DNA of 64,000 nucleotides from CALEUX01 sp037439945 (GTDB lineage: Bacteria; Bacteroidota; Bacteroidia; Bacteroidales; Marinilabiliaceae), in assembly GCA_037439945.1 (NCBI GenBank), contig JBBIVA010000003.1, positions 5,716-69,715 of the forward strand, given 5' to 3'. Position 1 is the stretch's first letter. The number at the start of each line of letters is the position of its first letter. Made by a program: the position numbers and the translations under genes. Of this stretch, positions 44,775-53,874 are shown piece after piece. A model generated the notes under the pieces. It worked only from the letters and a program-made list of their open reading frames with translations. It did no database searches and was not told the DNA's origin.

Positions 44775-45935
44775 ATGAAGGTTTTACGAAAACTATTTGA
44801 TAGCATTAAGCCACATGTGCAAAAGGGTGGCCGTTTCCAAATGCTACATTCAACATTTGATGCCTTTGAAACTTTGTTCTTTGTTCCGGATAAAACCAAC
44901 AAAAACGGGGTTCATGTCAGGGATGCAATGGATATGAAACGAACTATGATAATTGTTGTAAAAGCACTAATCCCTGCTTTGCTTTTTGGTATTTGGAATA
45001 CAGGTTATCAGCATTTTATAGCTTTAGGACAACAGGCACCATTTTTAGAGATTTTTGTTCACGGGTTAATTAAGGTATTCCCTATTATAGTTGTTTCATA
45101 TGTTACCGGTCTGGCAATTGAATTTGCATTTGCCCAAATGCGTGGACATGAAGTAAACGAAGGTTTTTTAGTAACGGGCATGTTAATTCCGCTTATATTG
45201 CCTGTTGATATTCCGTTGTGGATGGTTGCAGTGGCAACTGCTTTTGCGGTTGTTATTGGGAAAGAGGTTTTTGGCGGAACAGGAATGAATATATGGAACC
45301 CGGCTTTAATAGCCAGGGCTTTTTTGTTTTTTGCATACCCCGCTCAAATGTCGGGCGATAAAGTTTGGATATCGGGACTAACCGCAGGAGAAGGTATTGT
45401 CGATGGTTTTTCAGGTGCAACACCACTTGGCGTTGCAGTTGAGAAAAACATCTCAGGCCAATTTCCGCTTTGGGATAGTTTTCTTGGTATTATTCCGGGG
45501 TCAATAGGCGAAACTTCTACCTTGGCTATACTTATAGGGGGTGTAATTTTGATATATACAGGTATAGCAAGCTGGAAAATAATGGTTTCGGTTTTTACAG
45601 GAGGTTTTTTAATGGCACTTGGGTTCAATTTTATTGGGGACAATACCCTGATGCAGGTCGATGCAATTCATCATTTATGTTTGGGAGGGTTCGCTTTTGG
45701 GGCTGTATTTATGGCCACCGATCCGGTATCGGGTGCACGCACTGAAATGGGTAAGTGGGTGTATGGTTTTTTAATTGGAGTTTTTGCCATTTTAATTAGA
45801 ATATTTAACCCGGCCTACCCTGAAGGTATGATGCTTGCTATTCTGCTAATGAATACCTTTGCCCCACTTATTGATTATTTTGTTGTAAATGCAAATATTA
45901 AGCGGAGGCAAAAAAGAGCAACGGTTAAAAATTAA
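44775..45935 (+). CDS. nqrB: Na+-translocating NADH:quinone reductase subunit B
   Basis: Integral membrane subunit carrying covalent FMN and riboflavin sites. The 386-residue length is normal. The flavinylation motif DGFSGATPLG contains the FMN-accepting threonine (T216) that ApbE modifies. Multiple helices are evident, including IIVVKALIPALLFGIW (about 59-74), FPIIVVSYVTGLAIEFAFA (about 102-120) and the later MAIL/FAILIR segments. A conserved EVFGGTGMNIWNPALIARAFLFFAYP stretch (about 164-189) is seen in the NqrB/RnfD family. It lies 138 bp after nqrA and 198 bp before nqrC; these gaps show no separate gene. Confidence 0.95.
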   Translation: MKVLRKLFDSIKPHVQKGGRFQMLHSTFDAFETLFFVPDKTNKNGVHVRDAMDMKRTMIIVVKALIPALLFGIWNTGYQHFIALGQQAPFLEIFVHGLIKVFPIIVVSYVTGLAIEFAFAQMRGHEVNEGFLVTGMLIPLILPVDIPLWMVAVATAFAVVIGKEVFGGTGMNIWNPALIARAFLFFAYPAQMSGDKVWISGLTAGEGIVDGFSGATPLGVAVEKNISGQFPLWDSFLGIIPGSIGETSTLAILIGGVILIYTGIASWKIMVSVFTGGFLMALGFNFIGDNTLMQVDAIHHLCLGGFAFGAVFMATDPVSGARTEMGKWVYGFLIGVFAILIRIFNPAYPEGMMLAILLMNTFAPLIDYFVVNANIKRRQKRATVKN

Positions 45936-46133
45936 GGTTTGGTATTTCGTGAAAAACCGATTTTGTAACCTGGGTGTTTCGGTAATACAGTAAACCTGGT
46001 CTGGCAATTTGGCCTTATTTTAAAATCAATTTTGTTCCGGTAAACATTCATGGTTTAAATATCATGAAATTTGGGTTTTCAAGATGAATGTTTCACAGGT
46101 TCAATTAATTAAATAAATTTTATTCTCAAAAAA

Positions 46134-46853
46134 ATGGATAAACAAAGTAACGGTTACACTTTTATGTATGCATCAGTGCTGGTAGTAATTGTTGCATTAG
46201 TACTTGCTTTGGTTTCGCAGGGTTTGAAACCGCTCCAGGCCCGTAATGAAATGGTTGCAAAGAAAATAGATATTTTAAGCTCAGTTAATATTGAAAGTAA
46301 CAATAAAAATGCTGAGGAGAAATTTGAAAAGCACATAGGTAAAAATAGTTACGTTGTTAACTATAAAGGCCAAAAAGTTGAGGGTATTGCAGCTTTTAAT
46401 GTTGATATGGCCAAAGAACTTCGCAAAAAAGCCGATGAGAGGAACTATCCGGTATATGAATCGCAGCTTGAAAACGGAGAAGTAAAATATATTTTACAAT
46501 TAAGAGGTGTGGGCCTTTGGGGACCAATTTGGGGATATGTTTCAATAAACAGTGATGGTAATACCATATATGGAGCAACATTTGGCCATAAAGGCGAAAC
46601 TCCGGGTTTGGGTGCCGAAATTGATAAAGATAATTTCCAGGACCAGTTTAAAGGAAAGCAAATTTTTGACAGCACTGACAAATTAATGTCAGTGCTGGTT
46701 GTTAAACCCGGAACCGGTAGTAATGATTTGCATTACGTTGATGCAATATCAGGTGGCACCATTACAAGTAAAGGAGTGGAAGATATGTTAATGAACTTCT
46801 TCCGGGGATATGAGAATTTCTTAAAGAACATAAAAAGTGTAAGTCATGAGTAA
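46134..46853 (+). CDS. nqrC: Na+-translocating NADH:quinone reductase subunit C
   Basis: A 239-residue subunit with one N-terminal membrane helix (about 10-30, MYASVLVVIVALVLALVSQG) and a periplasmic domain that carries FMN covalently on a threonine. The flavinylation motif is DAISGGTITS (203-212) with the acceptor Thr at 209; the usual SGAT appears here as SGGT, a small variation. LRGVGLWGPIWGYVSINSDG (about 123-142) is the typical FMN-domain segment. The last 8 bp overlap the start of nqrD, indicating translational coupling. Confidence 0.94.
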   Translation: MDKQSNGYTFMYASVLVVIVALVLALVSQGLKPLQARNEMVAKKIDILSSVNIESNNKNAEEKFEKHIGKNSYVVNYKGQKVEGIAAFNVDMAKELRKKADERNYPVYESQLENGEVKYILQLRGVGLWGPIWGYVSINSDGNTIYGATFGHKGETPGLGAEIDKDNFQDQFKGKQIFDSTDKLMSVLVVKPGTGSNDLHYVDAISGGTITSKGVEDMLMNFFRGYENFLKNIKSVSHE

Positions 46854-47508
46854 TGATAAAGGGCCTTTGTTTTCTGCAAAGAATTTAAAATTGATTACAG
46901 GGCCGCTGGGGGCTCAAAACCCAATAACCATACAGGTGTTGGGAATATGTTCGGCACTGGCAGTAACAGCAAAACTTGAACCGGCCATTGTTATGTCGGT
47001 TTCAGTAATTTTTGTACTAATGTTTTCAAACCTGATAATATCATTGTTGCGAAATACAATTCCTTCACGAATCAGGATTATTGTTCAGTTGGTTGTTGTG
47101 GCTGCATTGGTAATCCTGGTTGACCAGCTTTTAAAAGCTTTTGCCTACGAAGTGAGCCGGCAATTATCGGTTTTTGTTGGGCTTATTATTACCAACTGTA
47201 TTATTATGGGAAGGCTCGAAGCATTTGCCCTGGGTAATAAACCGTGGCCTTCAATTCTTGATGGAATTGGCAATGGGGCCGGATATGGCGTTATTTTGGT
47301 TATAGTAGCGTTTTTTAGGGAATTCCTGGGTTCGGGTACCCTTACGTTACCTGGTTTTGGAACTTTACCCGTTATACCTGAAATTTTTTATAAATGGGGT
47401 TACGTTAATAACGGGTTTATGATTTTGCCACCAATGGCATTAATCGTAGTAGGAATTATTATATGGGTTCAACGGGCCCGAAACAAATCACTTGTTGAAC
47501 CTAACTAA
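46846..47508 (+). CDS. nqrD: Na+-translocating NADH:quinone reductase subunit D
   Basis: A 220-residue membrane subunit with six predicted helices, homologous to NqrE/RsxA-type proteins. The NPITIQVLGICSALAVTAKLEPAI segment (about 25-48) holds the membrane-embedded cysteine (ICSALA) that binds the shared intramembrane iron-sulfur centre with NqrE. FVGLIITNCIIMGRLEAFALGNKPWPS (about 106-132) contains the second conserved Cys (TNC). The start overlaps nqrC by 8 bp, and nqrE follows 19 bp downstream. Confidence 0.95.
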   Translation: MSNDKGPLFSAKNLKLITGPLGAQNPITIQVLGICSALAVTAKLEPAIVMSVSVIFVLMFSNLIISLLRNTIPSRIRIIVQLVVVAALVILVDQLLKAFAYEVSRQLSVFVGLIITNCIIMGRLEAFALGNKPWPSILDGIGNGAGYGVILVIVAFFREFLGSGTLTLPGFGTLPVIPEIFYKWGYVNNGFMILPPMALIVVGIIIWVQRARNKSLVEPN

Positions 47509-47527
47509 AAATAAAGGATTTATAGAA

Positions 47528-48145
47528 ATGGAACATCTCATAAACATATTCGTTAAATCGATTTTTATTGAGAACATGGTTTTTGCCTATTTTTTGGGCA
47601 TGTGTTCTTTCCTGGCAGTTTCAAAAACTGTAAAAACATCCTTTGGACTTGGCGTTGCAGTAGTTTTTGTTTTGGCAATAACAGTACCGGTTAATTATCT
47701 TCTCGAAAATTATGTTTTAAGGGAAGGCGCACTGCATTGGATTAGCAAGGATTTTGAAACGGTTGATTTGAGCTTTCTTAGCTTTATAATGTTTATTGCA
47801 GTTATTGCATCAATGGTACAATTGGTTGAAATGATTGTTGAAAAATATAGTCCGGCCCTATACACTTCCCTGGGTATATTCCTTCCATTAATTGCTGTTA
47901 ATTGTGCAATATTGGGTGGTTCGCTGTTTATGCAGGAACGCGCATATGCAAATATTGGCGAGGCCACAGTTTTCGGTTTAGGTTCAGGGGTAGGCTGGTT
48001 ACTTGCCATAGTTGGGATTGCAGCTATACGTGAAAAATTATCATATTCAAATGTTCCGGCCTCGCTACGCGGATTGGGCATTACTTTTATAGTAACAGGG
48101 TTAATGGGTATTGCATTTATGAGTTTTATGGGTATTAAACTGTAA
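47528..48145 (+). CDS. nqrE: Na+-translocating NADH:quinone reductase subunit E
   Basis: A 205-residue membrane subunit and partner of NqrD. I place the start at the ATG at 47528 (MEHLINIFVKSIFIENMVF), the family N-terminus; the frame is open 12 codons further upstream but that would overlap nqrD. Conserved cysteines appear in LGMCSFLAVSK (about 25-35) and AVNCAILGGSLF (about 119-130). Six helices are evident. It lies 19 bp after nqrD and 23 bp before nqrF. Confidence 0.95.
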   Translation: MEHLINIFVKSIFIENMVFAYFLGMCSFLAVSKTVKTSFGLGVAVVFVLAITVPVNYLLENYVLREGALHWISKDFETVDLSFLSFIMFIAVIASMVQLVEMIVEKYSPALYTSLGIFLPLIAVNCAILGGSLFMQERAYANIGEATVFGLGSGVGWLLAIVGIAAIREKLSYSNVPASLRGLGITFIVTGLMGIAFMSFMGIKL

Positions 48146-48168
48146 AAGAATTAGAAAATTCAAAATAT

Positions 48169-49431
48169 ATGAGTGTTTTTTTATTAATACAAGGTGCGGT
48201 GGTTATATCCGGGGTTGTGGTGTTTTTAATAGTAACTTTGCTTTTGGTATCGGTTCTTTTATATGCCAAGAAAAAACTTACCCCATCAGGATTAGCCTCT
48301 ATTAGCATTAACAGTGGAGAAAAGGAACTAACTGTTTCTCCCGGTCAAACTCTGTTGTCAGCTCTTGGTGATAATAAAATTTTCCTTCCTTCTGCATGTG
48401 GCGGAGGCGGAACATGTGCCATGTGCAGGTGCCGCGTAACAGATGGGGCAGGGTCTATTCTCCCTACCGAAACCGGGTTTTTTACACGCAAGGAACAAAT
48501 GAATAATTGGAGGCTTGCTTGTCAGGTTAAGGTAAAAGAAGATATTAAAATGGAAATTCCACACGAAATTCTTGGAATTCAGAAATGGGAATGTGAAGTG
48601 GTTTCTAATGCTAATGTTGCTACCTATATTAAGGAATTTGTTGTTAAACTACCTGCAGGTGAAACCCTTAACTTTAAATCGGGAGGATATATTCAAATTG
48701 ATGTCCCTAAAATTGATGTTGATTTTAAGGATATTATCGTTGAAGATGATTATAGGGAAGAATGGGAAAAATATAAAATGTTTGATTTGAAAATGATTAA
48801 CCCTGAACCTACTTTCAGAGCTTATTCAATGGCAAATCACCCGGCTGAAGGCAATATCATAATGTTGAATATACGTATTGCAACCCCACCATTTGATAGA
48901 GTTAACGGTGGTTTTGCAAAAGTAAATCCTGGTATATGTTCTTCATTTATATTTTCACGTAAACCCGGTGATAAGGTGACAATATCCGGGCCCTATGGTG
49001 AATTCTTTATAAAGGAAACCTCCCGCGAAATGATGTTTATAGGTGGCGGAGCCGGAATGGCCCCTATGAGATCGCATATTTTTCATTTGTTCCATACCCT
49101 GAAAACAGGTCGAAAAGTTACTTTTTGGTACGGGGCAAGGTCTAGAAAGGAGATTTTTTACGAGGAGTTATTCCATGAGATTGAAAAGAAGTTCCCGAAC
49201 TTTAAATTTACAATTGCACTTTCAGAACCATACCCCGACGATAAATGGGAGGGCCCGGTAGGGTTTATTCATCAGGTGATTTATAATCAGTATCTCATAA
49301 AACATGATGAGCCCGAAGAAATAGAATATTACCTGTGTGGTCCGCCAATGATGAACTCGGCAGTTAATAAAATGCTTTTTGATTTAGGCGTTCCGGATGA
49401 AATGGTTGCTTTTGACGACTTTGGTTCTTAA
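48169..49431 (+). CDS. nqrF: Na+-translocating NADH:quinone reductase subunit F
   Basis: The NADH-oxidising subunit with FAD and a 2Fe-2S centre. The 420 residues comprise one membrane helix (about 8-32), a ferredoxin-like domain with the cluster ligands C77, C83, C86 and C118 (CGGGGTCAMC), and a ferredoxin-NADP reductase-type module: FAD site RAYSMANHP (about 222-230), FIGGGAGMAPMRSH (about 288-301) and the C-terminal CGPPMMNSAV. It completes a full A-F operon. It is followed by a hairpin-like palindrome and an ApbE gene that supplies flavin transfer. Confidence 0.96.
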   Translation: MSVFLLIQGAVVISGVVVFLIVTLLLVSVLLYAKKKLTPSGLASISINSGEKELTVSPGQTLLSALGDNKIFLPSACGGGGTCAMCRCRVTDGAGSILPTETGFFTRKEQMNNWRLACQVKVKEDIKMEIPHEILGIQKWECEVVSNANVATYIKEFVVKLPAGETLNFKSGGYIQIDVPKIDVDFKDIIVEDDYREEWEKYKMFDLKMINPEPTFRAYSMANHPAEGNIIMLNIRIATPPFDRVNGGFAKVNPGICSSFIFSRKPGDKVTISGPYGEFFIKETSREMMFIGGGAGMAPMRSHIFHLFHTLKTGRKVTFWYGARSRKEIFYEELFHEIEKKFPNFKFTIALSEPYPDDKWEGPVGFIHQVIYNQYLIKHDEPEEIEYYLCGPPMMNSAVNKMLFDLGVPDEMVAFDDFGS

Positions 49432-49539
49432 TTTGTTTATTGAAAATTTTACACCGGGCCGAATTAATGGTCATTAATAGCTTGACTAGGTGTTTTTTAT
49501 GACGGTTTGGTATAGCCTTATACGGCAAAGTCGCCGGTT

Positions 49540-49570
49540 TTTAAACTAATATAATTGTGATTAGTTTAAA
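49540..49570. other. Perfect AT-rich inverted repeat after nqrF
   Basis: TTTAAACTAAT (49540-49550) pairs with ATTAGTTTAAA (49560-49570) around a 9-nt loop. It lies 108 bp after the nqrF stop and 55 bp before the apbE start. With no GC stem or T tract it may be a weak terminator or an operator site. Confidence 0.35.
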
Positions 49571-49625
49571 GTCCTGAAAAAGAGCCTTGCCTGAAATTTC
49601 AGACTAGCTAGTAAATTTGATTAAT

Positions 49626-50627
49626 ATGAGAATACTATTTTTAACCGGACTATTTATTATAACCGCAACAGGATGTAAACAAAAATCTCCTGAATACATT
49701 TTTAATGAAGGGAAAATATTCGGTACTTATTATCATATTGTTTACCAGTCCGTTTCAGGCGACAAGCATCAACAGATTAAAGATTTGTTAAACTCCTTCA
49801 ATAAATCACTTTCCACTTATGATACAGGTTCTATTATAAGCAGGTTTAACCGGGGTGAAAAGAATGTGGCAGCTGATTCGTTTTTTGTAAAGGTATTTAA
49901 TACTGCAATTGAAGTTTATGAAAAATCATCCGGAGCTTTTGACATTACTGTAGCTCCTTTGGTTAATGCCTGGGGTTTTGGTTTTAGTAAAATTGAAAAG
50001 GTAACTCCCTGCTTAATTGATTCACTTATTCAGTATGTAGGGATGTCTAATGTATCTATCAATAATGGAATAATTACAAAGAAGAAGGATGGTATAATGC
50101 TTGATGCAAGTGCAATAGCAAAAGGATACGGAGTTGATGTAGTTGCCCTATTTCTAAAAAACCAGGGAATTAAGAATTATATGGTCGAAATTGGCGGAGA
50201 GATTAATTCATCAGGGTTAAATCCAAAAGGAAAATTATGGCGTATTGGTATTGATAAACCAATAGATGACCCTTTGGTTGAGAGCAGGGAACTTCAAATG
50301 ATTATTCAGATTTCTGATAAATCAATGGCCACAAGTGGCAATTACCGTAACTTTTATATTAAGGATGGGAAAAAATTTGCCCACACAATCGACCCATCAA
50401 CCGGATATCCTGTGCAACATTCATTATTAAGTGCAACAATTATTGCTGATGATTGCATGACTGCCGATGCTTATGCCACGGCATGCATGGTGTTGGGTTT
50501 GGAAAAAAGCATTGAATTAATTGAACAGCTACCGGGAGTTGAAGGGTGTTTTATTTTTCAGGATGATACAGCTATGAATGTTGTTTATACTTCGGGTTTT
50601 GAAGGTTATATTGATAAACCGGGTTAA
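49626..50627 (+). CDS. apbE: FAD:protein FMN transferase (ApbE), lipoprotein
   Basis: Covalently attaches FMN from FAD to threonines of NqrB and NqrC. The 333-residue protein starts MRILFLTGLFIITATGC; the Cys (about residue 17) forms a lipobox, so it is a lipoprotein facing the periplasm, where NqrC's FMN domain lies. A TTG three codons upstream would also fit the frame but the ATG is preferred. Typical ApbE segments are GTYYHIVYQ, FNRGEKNV, DITVAPLVNAWGFG (about 108-121), LDASAIAKGYGVD (about 157-169), EIGGEINSSG, SMATSGNYRNFY and HTIDPSTGYPV. Its position directly after nqrF supports this role. It converges on the SSS symporter gene. Confidence 0.94.
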   Translation: MRILFLTGLFIITATGCKQKSPEYIFNEGKIFGTYYHIVYQSVSGDKHQQIKDLLNSFNKSLSTYDTGSIISRFNRGEKNVAADSFFVKVFNTAIEVYEKSSGAFDITVAPLVNAWGFGFSKIEKVTPCLIDSLIQYVGMSNVSINNGIITKKKDGIMLDASAIAKGYGVDVVALFLKNQGIKNYMVEIGGEINSSGLNPKGKLWRIGIDKPIDDPLVESRELQMIIQISDKSMATSGNYRNFYIKDGKKFAHTIDPSTGYPVQHSLLSATIIADDCMTADAYATACMVLGLEKSIELIEQLPGVEGCFIFQDDTAMNVVYTSGFEGYIDKPG

Positions 50628-50759
50628 TTTCTTTTTTGGGGATTATTTTCTTAAAATAAAATCATTGCAATATAAAAGGAGGTTTACAAAATTAATTGGC
50701 CACAACCTTATGGCCGGGAAAATAGCTTTTTCTTTATGCATGAAGGCTGACTTGAATTG

Positions 50760-52229
50760 TTATTTGTGAAAATGTTGATCAATAACTCCATTTCGGTGCC
50801 GAATAAACCATAGAATAAGAAATGTAATTATTCCGTTGAGAATAAGTTTTTCATACCCGAGTTTAAAACCAAACCACCCTACTGAATTAAAATCCAGGAT
50901 ACCTGTAATTACAGGGGGAATTATGGCTGCTATTATCACTAGATTATCCCTGATTTTTATGCTGGTGAATAAGCCAAAGGCAAACAAACCAAGTAATGGG
51001 CCATATGTATAACCTGCCAGCGTATAAATTATATCAATAATGCTGCCCTGTTGCAATGCTCTGAAAATCATTATTATCAGGGCAGTAATAATTGTAAAAC
51101 CAATATGAATTATAATCCTTATTTTTTTTGCCTTTCCCTCTGTAAATCTTTCAATTCCCATAATATCAACTGAAAAGGAGGTTGTAACTGATGTAAGTGT
51201 TGAATCGGCACTTGAATAGGCAGCAGCGATAAGCCCCAAAATGAATATTGTACCCACAACATCCGGAAAGTAGCCGCCTAGGGCCAACATAGGGAAAAGG
51301 TCATCGGCCCTTTGTGGAGGAGCAATCCCCATATGTTGAACATAAATAAAAAGGAGGGCTCCTAATGATAAAAAAAGCAGGTTAATGGGTAAAAAAGCAG
51401 TTCCATACCAATACATATTCTTTCTGGCATCATTAAGGTTATTAATTGTTAAGTTTTTTTGCATCATATCCTGGTCCAGGCCTGTCATAACAATTGTAAT
51501 AAAAACCCCCGAAAAAAACTGCTTTAAAAAATGTTTCGATGATAACCAATCGTTCCAAACAATTATATCACTTAAATCACTTTCCCAAATAACTGAAACC
51601 ATTTCCCAAAAACTCAGGTTCATTTCAATATTAATGTATATAATTGTAGTTACCACAGCACTTATCATAAGTATGGTTTGCAAGGTGTCGGTCCATATTA
51701 TTGTTTTTATACCTCCCCTGAAAGTATAAACCCAAACCAATGCCACCGCAACAACTACTGTAATACTAAAAGGAACCTGCAACTTATCAAAAATGGCCAG
51801 GTGCAGAACGCTTGTCATCAGGTACAACCTTGCAGCAGATCCAACAGTTCTTGAAATAATAAACAGTAAAGCCCCCGATTTGTATGAGAGCTTTCCAAAC
51901 CGTGTGTTCAAATAAGTGTAAATTGATGTCAGGTTTAAGCTGTAATATAATGGTAACAAAATATTTGCAACAAATACATAACCCAAAACAAATCCCAAAA
52001 CCATCTGTAAATATGTAAATTGTTGCGAACCTACCCATCCGGGTACCGAAACAAAAGTAACACCCGAAAGTGAAGAACCTATCATCCCTATTGAAACCAA
52101 ATACCACGGCGACTTACGGTTACCAAGAAAAAAAGTGTTATTATCAGCTTTTTTGCTGGTAAGGATGGAGATTAATAACAATATTGCAAAATAACCTAAA
52201 ATTAGCAGGCTTGTATAAAAGGGTTTCAT
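50760..52229 (-). CDS. Sodium:solute symporter (SSS family)
   Basis: A 489-residue inner-membrane transporter with about 13 hydrophobic segments of the LeuT-like fold. SLSGVTFVSVPGWVG (about 53-67) is the typical first-core-helix region of the family; the RTVGSAARLYLM and TFRGGIKTIIWTDTLQ segments (about 165-185) are also characteristic, and SSADSTLTSVTTSFSVDI (about 345-362) contains the Ser/Thr-rich Na2-site region. It would import a solute using the sodium gradient; the substrate is unknown. The nearby sodium pump is a plausible source of that gradient, but shared regulation is not shown. Its stop codon lies 132 bp from the convergent apbE stop. Confidence 0.9.
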   Translation of the reverse strand: MKPFYTSLLILGYFAILLLISILTSKKADNNTFFLGNRKSPWYLVSIGMIGSSLSGVTFVSVPGWVGSQQFTYLQMVLGFVLGYVFVANILLPLYYSLNLTSIYTYLNTRFGKLSYKSGALLFIISRTVGSAARLYLMTSVLHLAIFDKLQVPFSITVVVAVALVWVYTFRGGIKTIIWTDTLQTILMISAVVTTIIYINIEMNLSFWEMVSVIWESDLSDIIVWNDWLSSKHFLKQFFSGVFITIVMTGLDQDMMQKNLTINNLNDARKNMYWYGTAFLPINLLFLSLGALLFIYVQHMGIAPPQRADDLFPMLALGGYFPDVVGTIFILGLIAAAYSSADSTLTSVTTSFSVDIMGIERFTEGKAKKIRIIIHIGFTIITALIIMIFRALQQGSIIDIIYTLAGYTYGPLLGLFAFGLFTSIKIRDNLVIIAAIIPPVITGILDFNSVGWFGFKLGYEKLILNGIITFLILWFIRHRNGVIDQHFHK

Positions 52230-52389
52230 TTTTACAATTGGTTGTTAGTTTTTCGTGAACCAAAAAACAAGAAATAATTTAATAAGGTTCAGAATATTAA
52301 CAAAGGTGCAATTTTACATTGAGAAATGAAGAGTGTAATTTGAAATTTTATTGCCCATTTATCCTAACTCTTTAGTTAATGCTTTTTGC

Positions 52390-52397
52390 TACCTTTG
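52390..52397 (+). promoter_or_regulatory. Candidate recR promoter -7 box
   Basis: TACCTTTG matches TAnnTTTG and lies 23-30 bp before the recR ATG at 52420. A CTTTAG about 20 bp further up may act as the -33 element. Confidence 0.5.
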
Positions 52398-52419
52398 CTA
52401 CCTGAACAAACCGAATAAA

Positions 52420-53040
52420 ATGAATACATCTCAGTTTCCTTCAAAATTATTGGAAAATGCGGTTAATGAATTATCACGGCTTCCTGGCATTGGAAAAAAA
52501 ACTGCCCTTAGGCTTGCATTATTTTTACTAAAACAAGAGAAGCAATCAGTTGAAAGGTTTTTGTTGGCCATAAATGCCCTCCGGGGTGAAATTCGTTATT
52601 GTTCGGGCTGTTTTAATATTTCTGATACCGATTTGTGTAATATTTGTGCAAGTGCAAAACGCGACCAAAAAACTGTATGTGTTGTTGAAAGTGTTCGCGA
52701 TGTTATGGCAATTGAAAATACCCAGCAATATTTTGGGGTTTATCATGTACTTGGAGGGGTAATTTCACCAATGGATGGTATCGGCCCCGATGATTTAACA
52801 ATTACACAACTTGAAAACAGGGTACGTGAAGGGAAAGTTGATGAAATTATTTTTGCCCTCAGTACAACAATGGAAGGGGATACAACTAATTTTTTTATCT
52901 ACAGAAAACTATCAAGGTTCCAGGTTAAAATAACAACAATAGCAAGGGGTATTTCTATAGGCGATGAACTTGAATACGCCGATGAAATAACATTGGGAAG
53001 GTCATTGCTTAACAGGTTGCCTTTTGATAATACTAAATAG
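52420..53040 (+). CDS. recR: Recombination protein RecR
   Basis: A 206-residue DNA repair protein of the RecFOR pathway that helps load RecA on gapped DNA. Order of parts: helix-hairpin-helix ELSRLPGIGKKTALRLALFLL (about 14-34, split here: LSRLPGIGKKTALRLAL), a four-Cys zinc finger CSGCFNISDTDLCNIC (about 61-76), and a Toprim domain (about 83-180) with VCVVESVRDVMAIE and VDEIIFALSTTMEGDTT. I chose the ATG at 52420; the frame is open 23 codons upstream, but the promoter box would then fall inside the gene. Confidence 0.97.
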   Translation: MNTSQFPSKLLENAVNELSRLPGIGKKTALRLALFLLKQEKQSVERFLLAINALRGEIRYCSGCFNISDTDLCNICASAKRDQKTVCVVESVRDVMAIENTQQYFGVYHVLGGVISPMDGIGPDDLTITQLENRVREGKVDEIIFALSTTMEGDTTNFFIYRKLSRFQVKITTIARGISIGDELEYADEITLGRSLLNRLPFDNTK

Positions 53041-53461
53041 GATTATTTTTGATTGTTCGTTTAAACAAACCCTGATTTACAATAGAGGTGATTACATGGA
53101 GCTTAGAATTTATTTGGCAGCTGTGGTTAAGCAAAACCTGTTGGTTAATTTTTATTGGATGAAAGCTTTAAAATCGTTTACTTATTTTAGCAAAAGGTTA
53201 ATAACAGATTGAGTTATTCCTATGAATATATGCAAGTTGAGCAGGAAAATTAAAGGGATTAAAACCAACCCTGTTTTTTTTGGTCCATATTACACGCTAT
53301 GGAATAATGACCGGTTTGGCAATAAATATTCACACGAAAATTTTATCCACTGAAATTAAAACCTTTTTATGTGACTTTTCAATTTAATAACAATAACTAA
53401 AAATAAATAAATTAACGGGTCAATTTATATAAAACAGATTGTAGCCATTTTCTGGATAATT
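53041..53461. other. Intergenic region, one weak small-ORF candidate
   Basis: This 421-bp region is A+T-rich. A 38-codon frame (53096-53212, plus) starts with ATG preceded by AGAGGTG, an unusual Shine-Dalgarno-like sequence for this phylum. Its product would be basic and unlike known families; I do not call it. An in-frame extension of the next gene reaches into the end of this region (see that entry). Confidence 0.4.
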
Positions 53462-53857
53462 TTGGTGGCCCTGGTTATAATGTTTACTGTAACTGTTTAT
53501 TTTTCGCTTACCTATGGCCCTATGTTGGGGTTGCCAAAAAATAATGCTGAAACATTAAAATCAATAATTGTTATATTGGCATTAATTGGTATGCCCGCCG
53601 GTTATAGTTTTAATAAAAGGAGATTAAAAAAAATACCAGGAGAATTGCTTTTAATTGAAAAACTGAAAATATACAGAAGCAGTTTTTTTATTAAAATTGT
53701 CTTTGTTGAAGCATTGGCAATTCTTACCTTAACAGGATATTTAATTACTTCCGATAATGTTTTTTTACTTATTTTTGGTTTGTTTTTCATGGTTTATTTA
53801 TTAAATACACCAAATAAAGAGAAAATAACATCTGAAATTGAACTAAACAGGAATTAA
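53462..53857 (+). CDS. Small four-helix membrane protein with uncertain start
   Basis: An unrecognised hydrophobic protein of 131 residues if begun at the TTG (53462). Helices are visible near 1-15, 36-48 (IIVILALIGMPAG), 75-97 (FIKIVFVEALAILTLTGYLIT) and 99-112 (FLLIFGLFFMVYLL). The frame is open upstream to 53411 and would restore a full first helix with the better N-terminus KQIVAIFWIILVALVIMFT, but the codon at the natural start (53429) is ATA, not ATG. It could be a rare ATA start, a start at the TTG or GTG, or a mutated ATG. The HAD hydrolase follows 17 bp later, so the two may be co-transcribed. Confidence 0.6.
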   Translation: MVALVIMFTVTVYFSLTYGPMLGLPKNNAETLKSIIVILALIGMPAGYSFNKRRLKKIPGELLLIEKLKIYRSSFFIKIVFVEALAILTLTGYLITSDNVFLLIFGLFFMVYLLNTPNKEKITSEIELNRN

Positions 53858-53874
53858 TTACATTATCGCTATTT

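Noticed and set aside
47710..48081. Antisense 123-codon frame over nqrE
   Set aside because: It is a shadow of nqrE on the other strand without any domain signature.
50578..50769. 63-codon frame between apbE and the symporter
   Set aside because: It overlaps the apbE end in another frame, has no recognisable features, and lies in a convergent gap.
53096..53212. 38-codon frame with a Shine-Dalgarno-like AGAGGTG
   Set aside because: No similarity or neighbour support; the phylum rarely uses such sites, so the match is probably chance.
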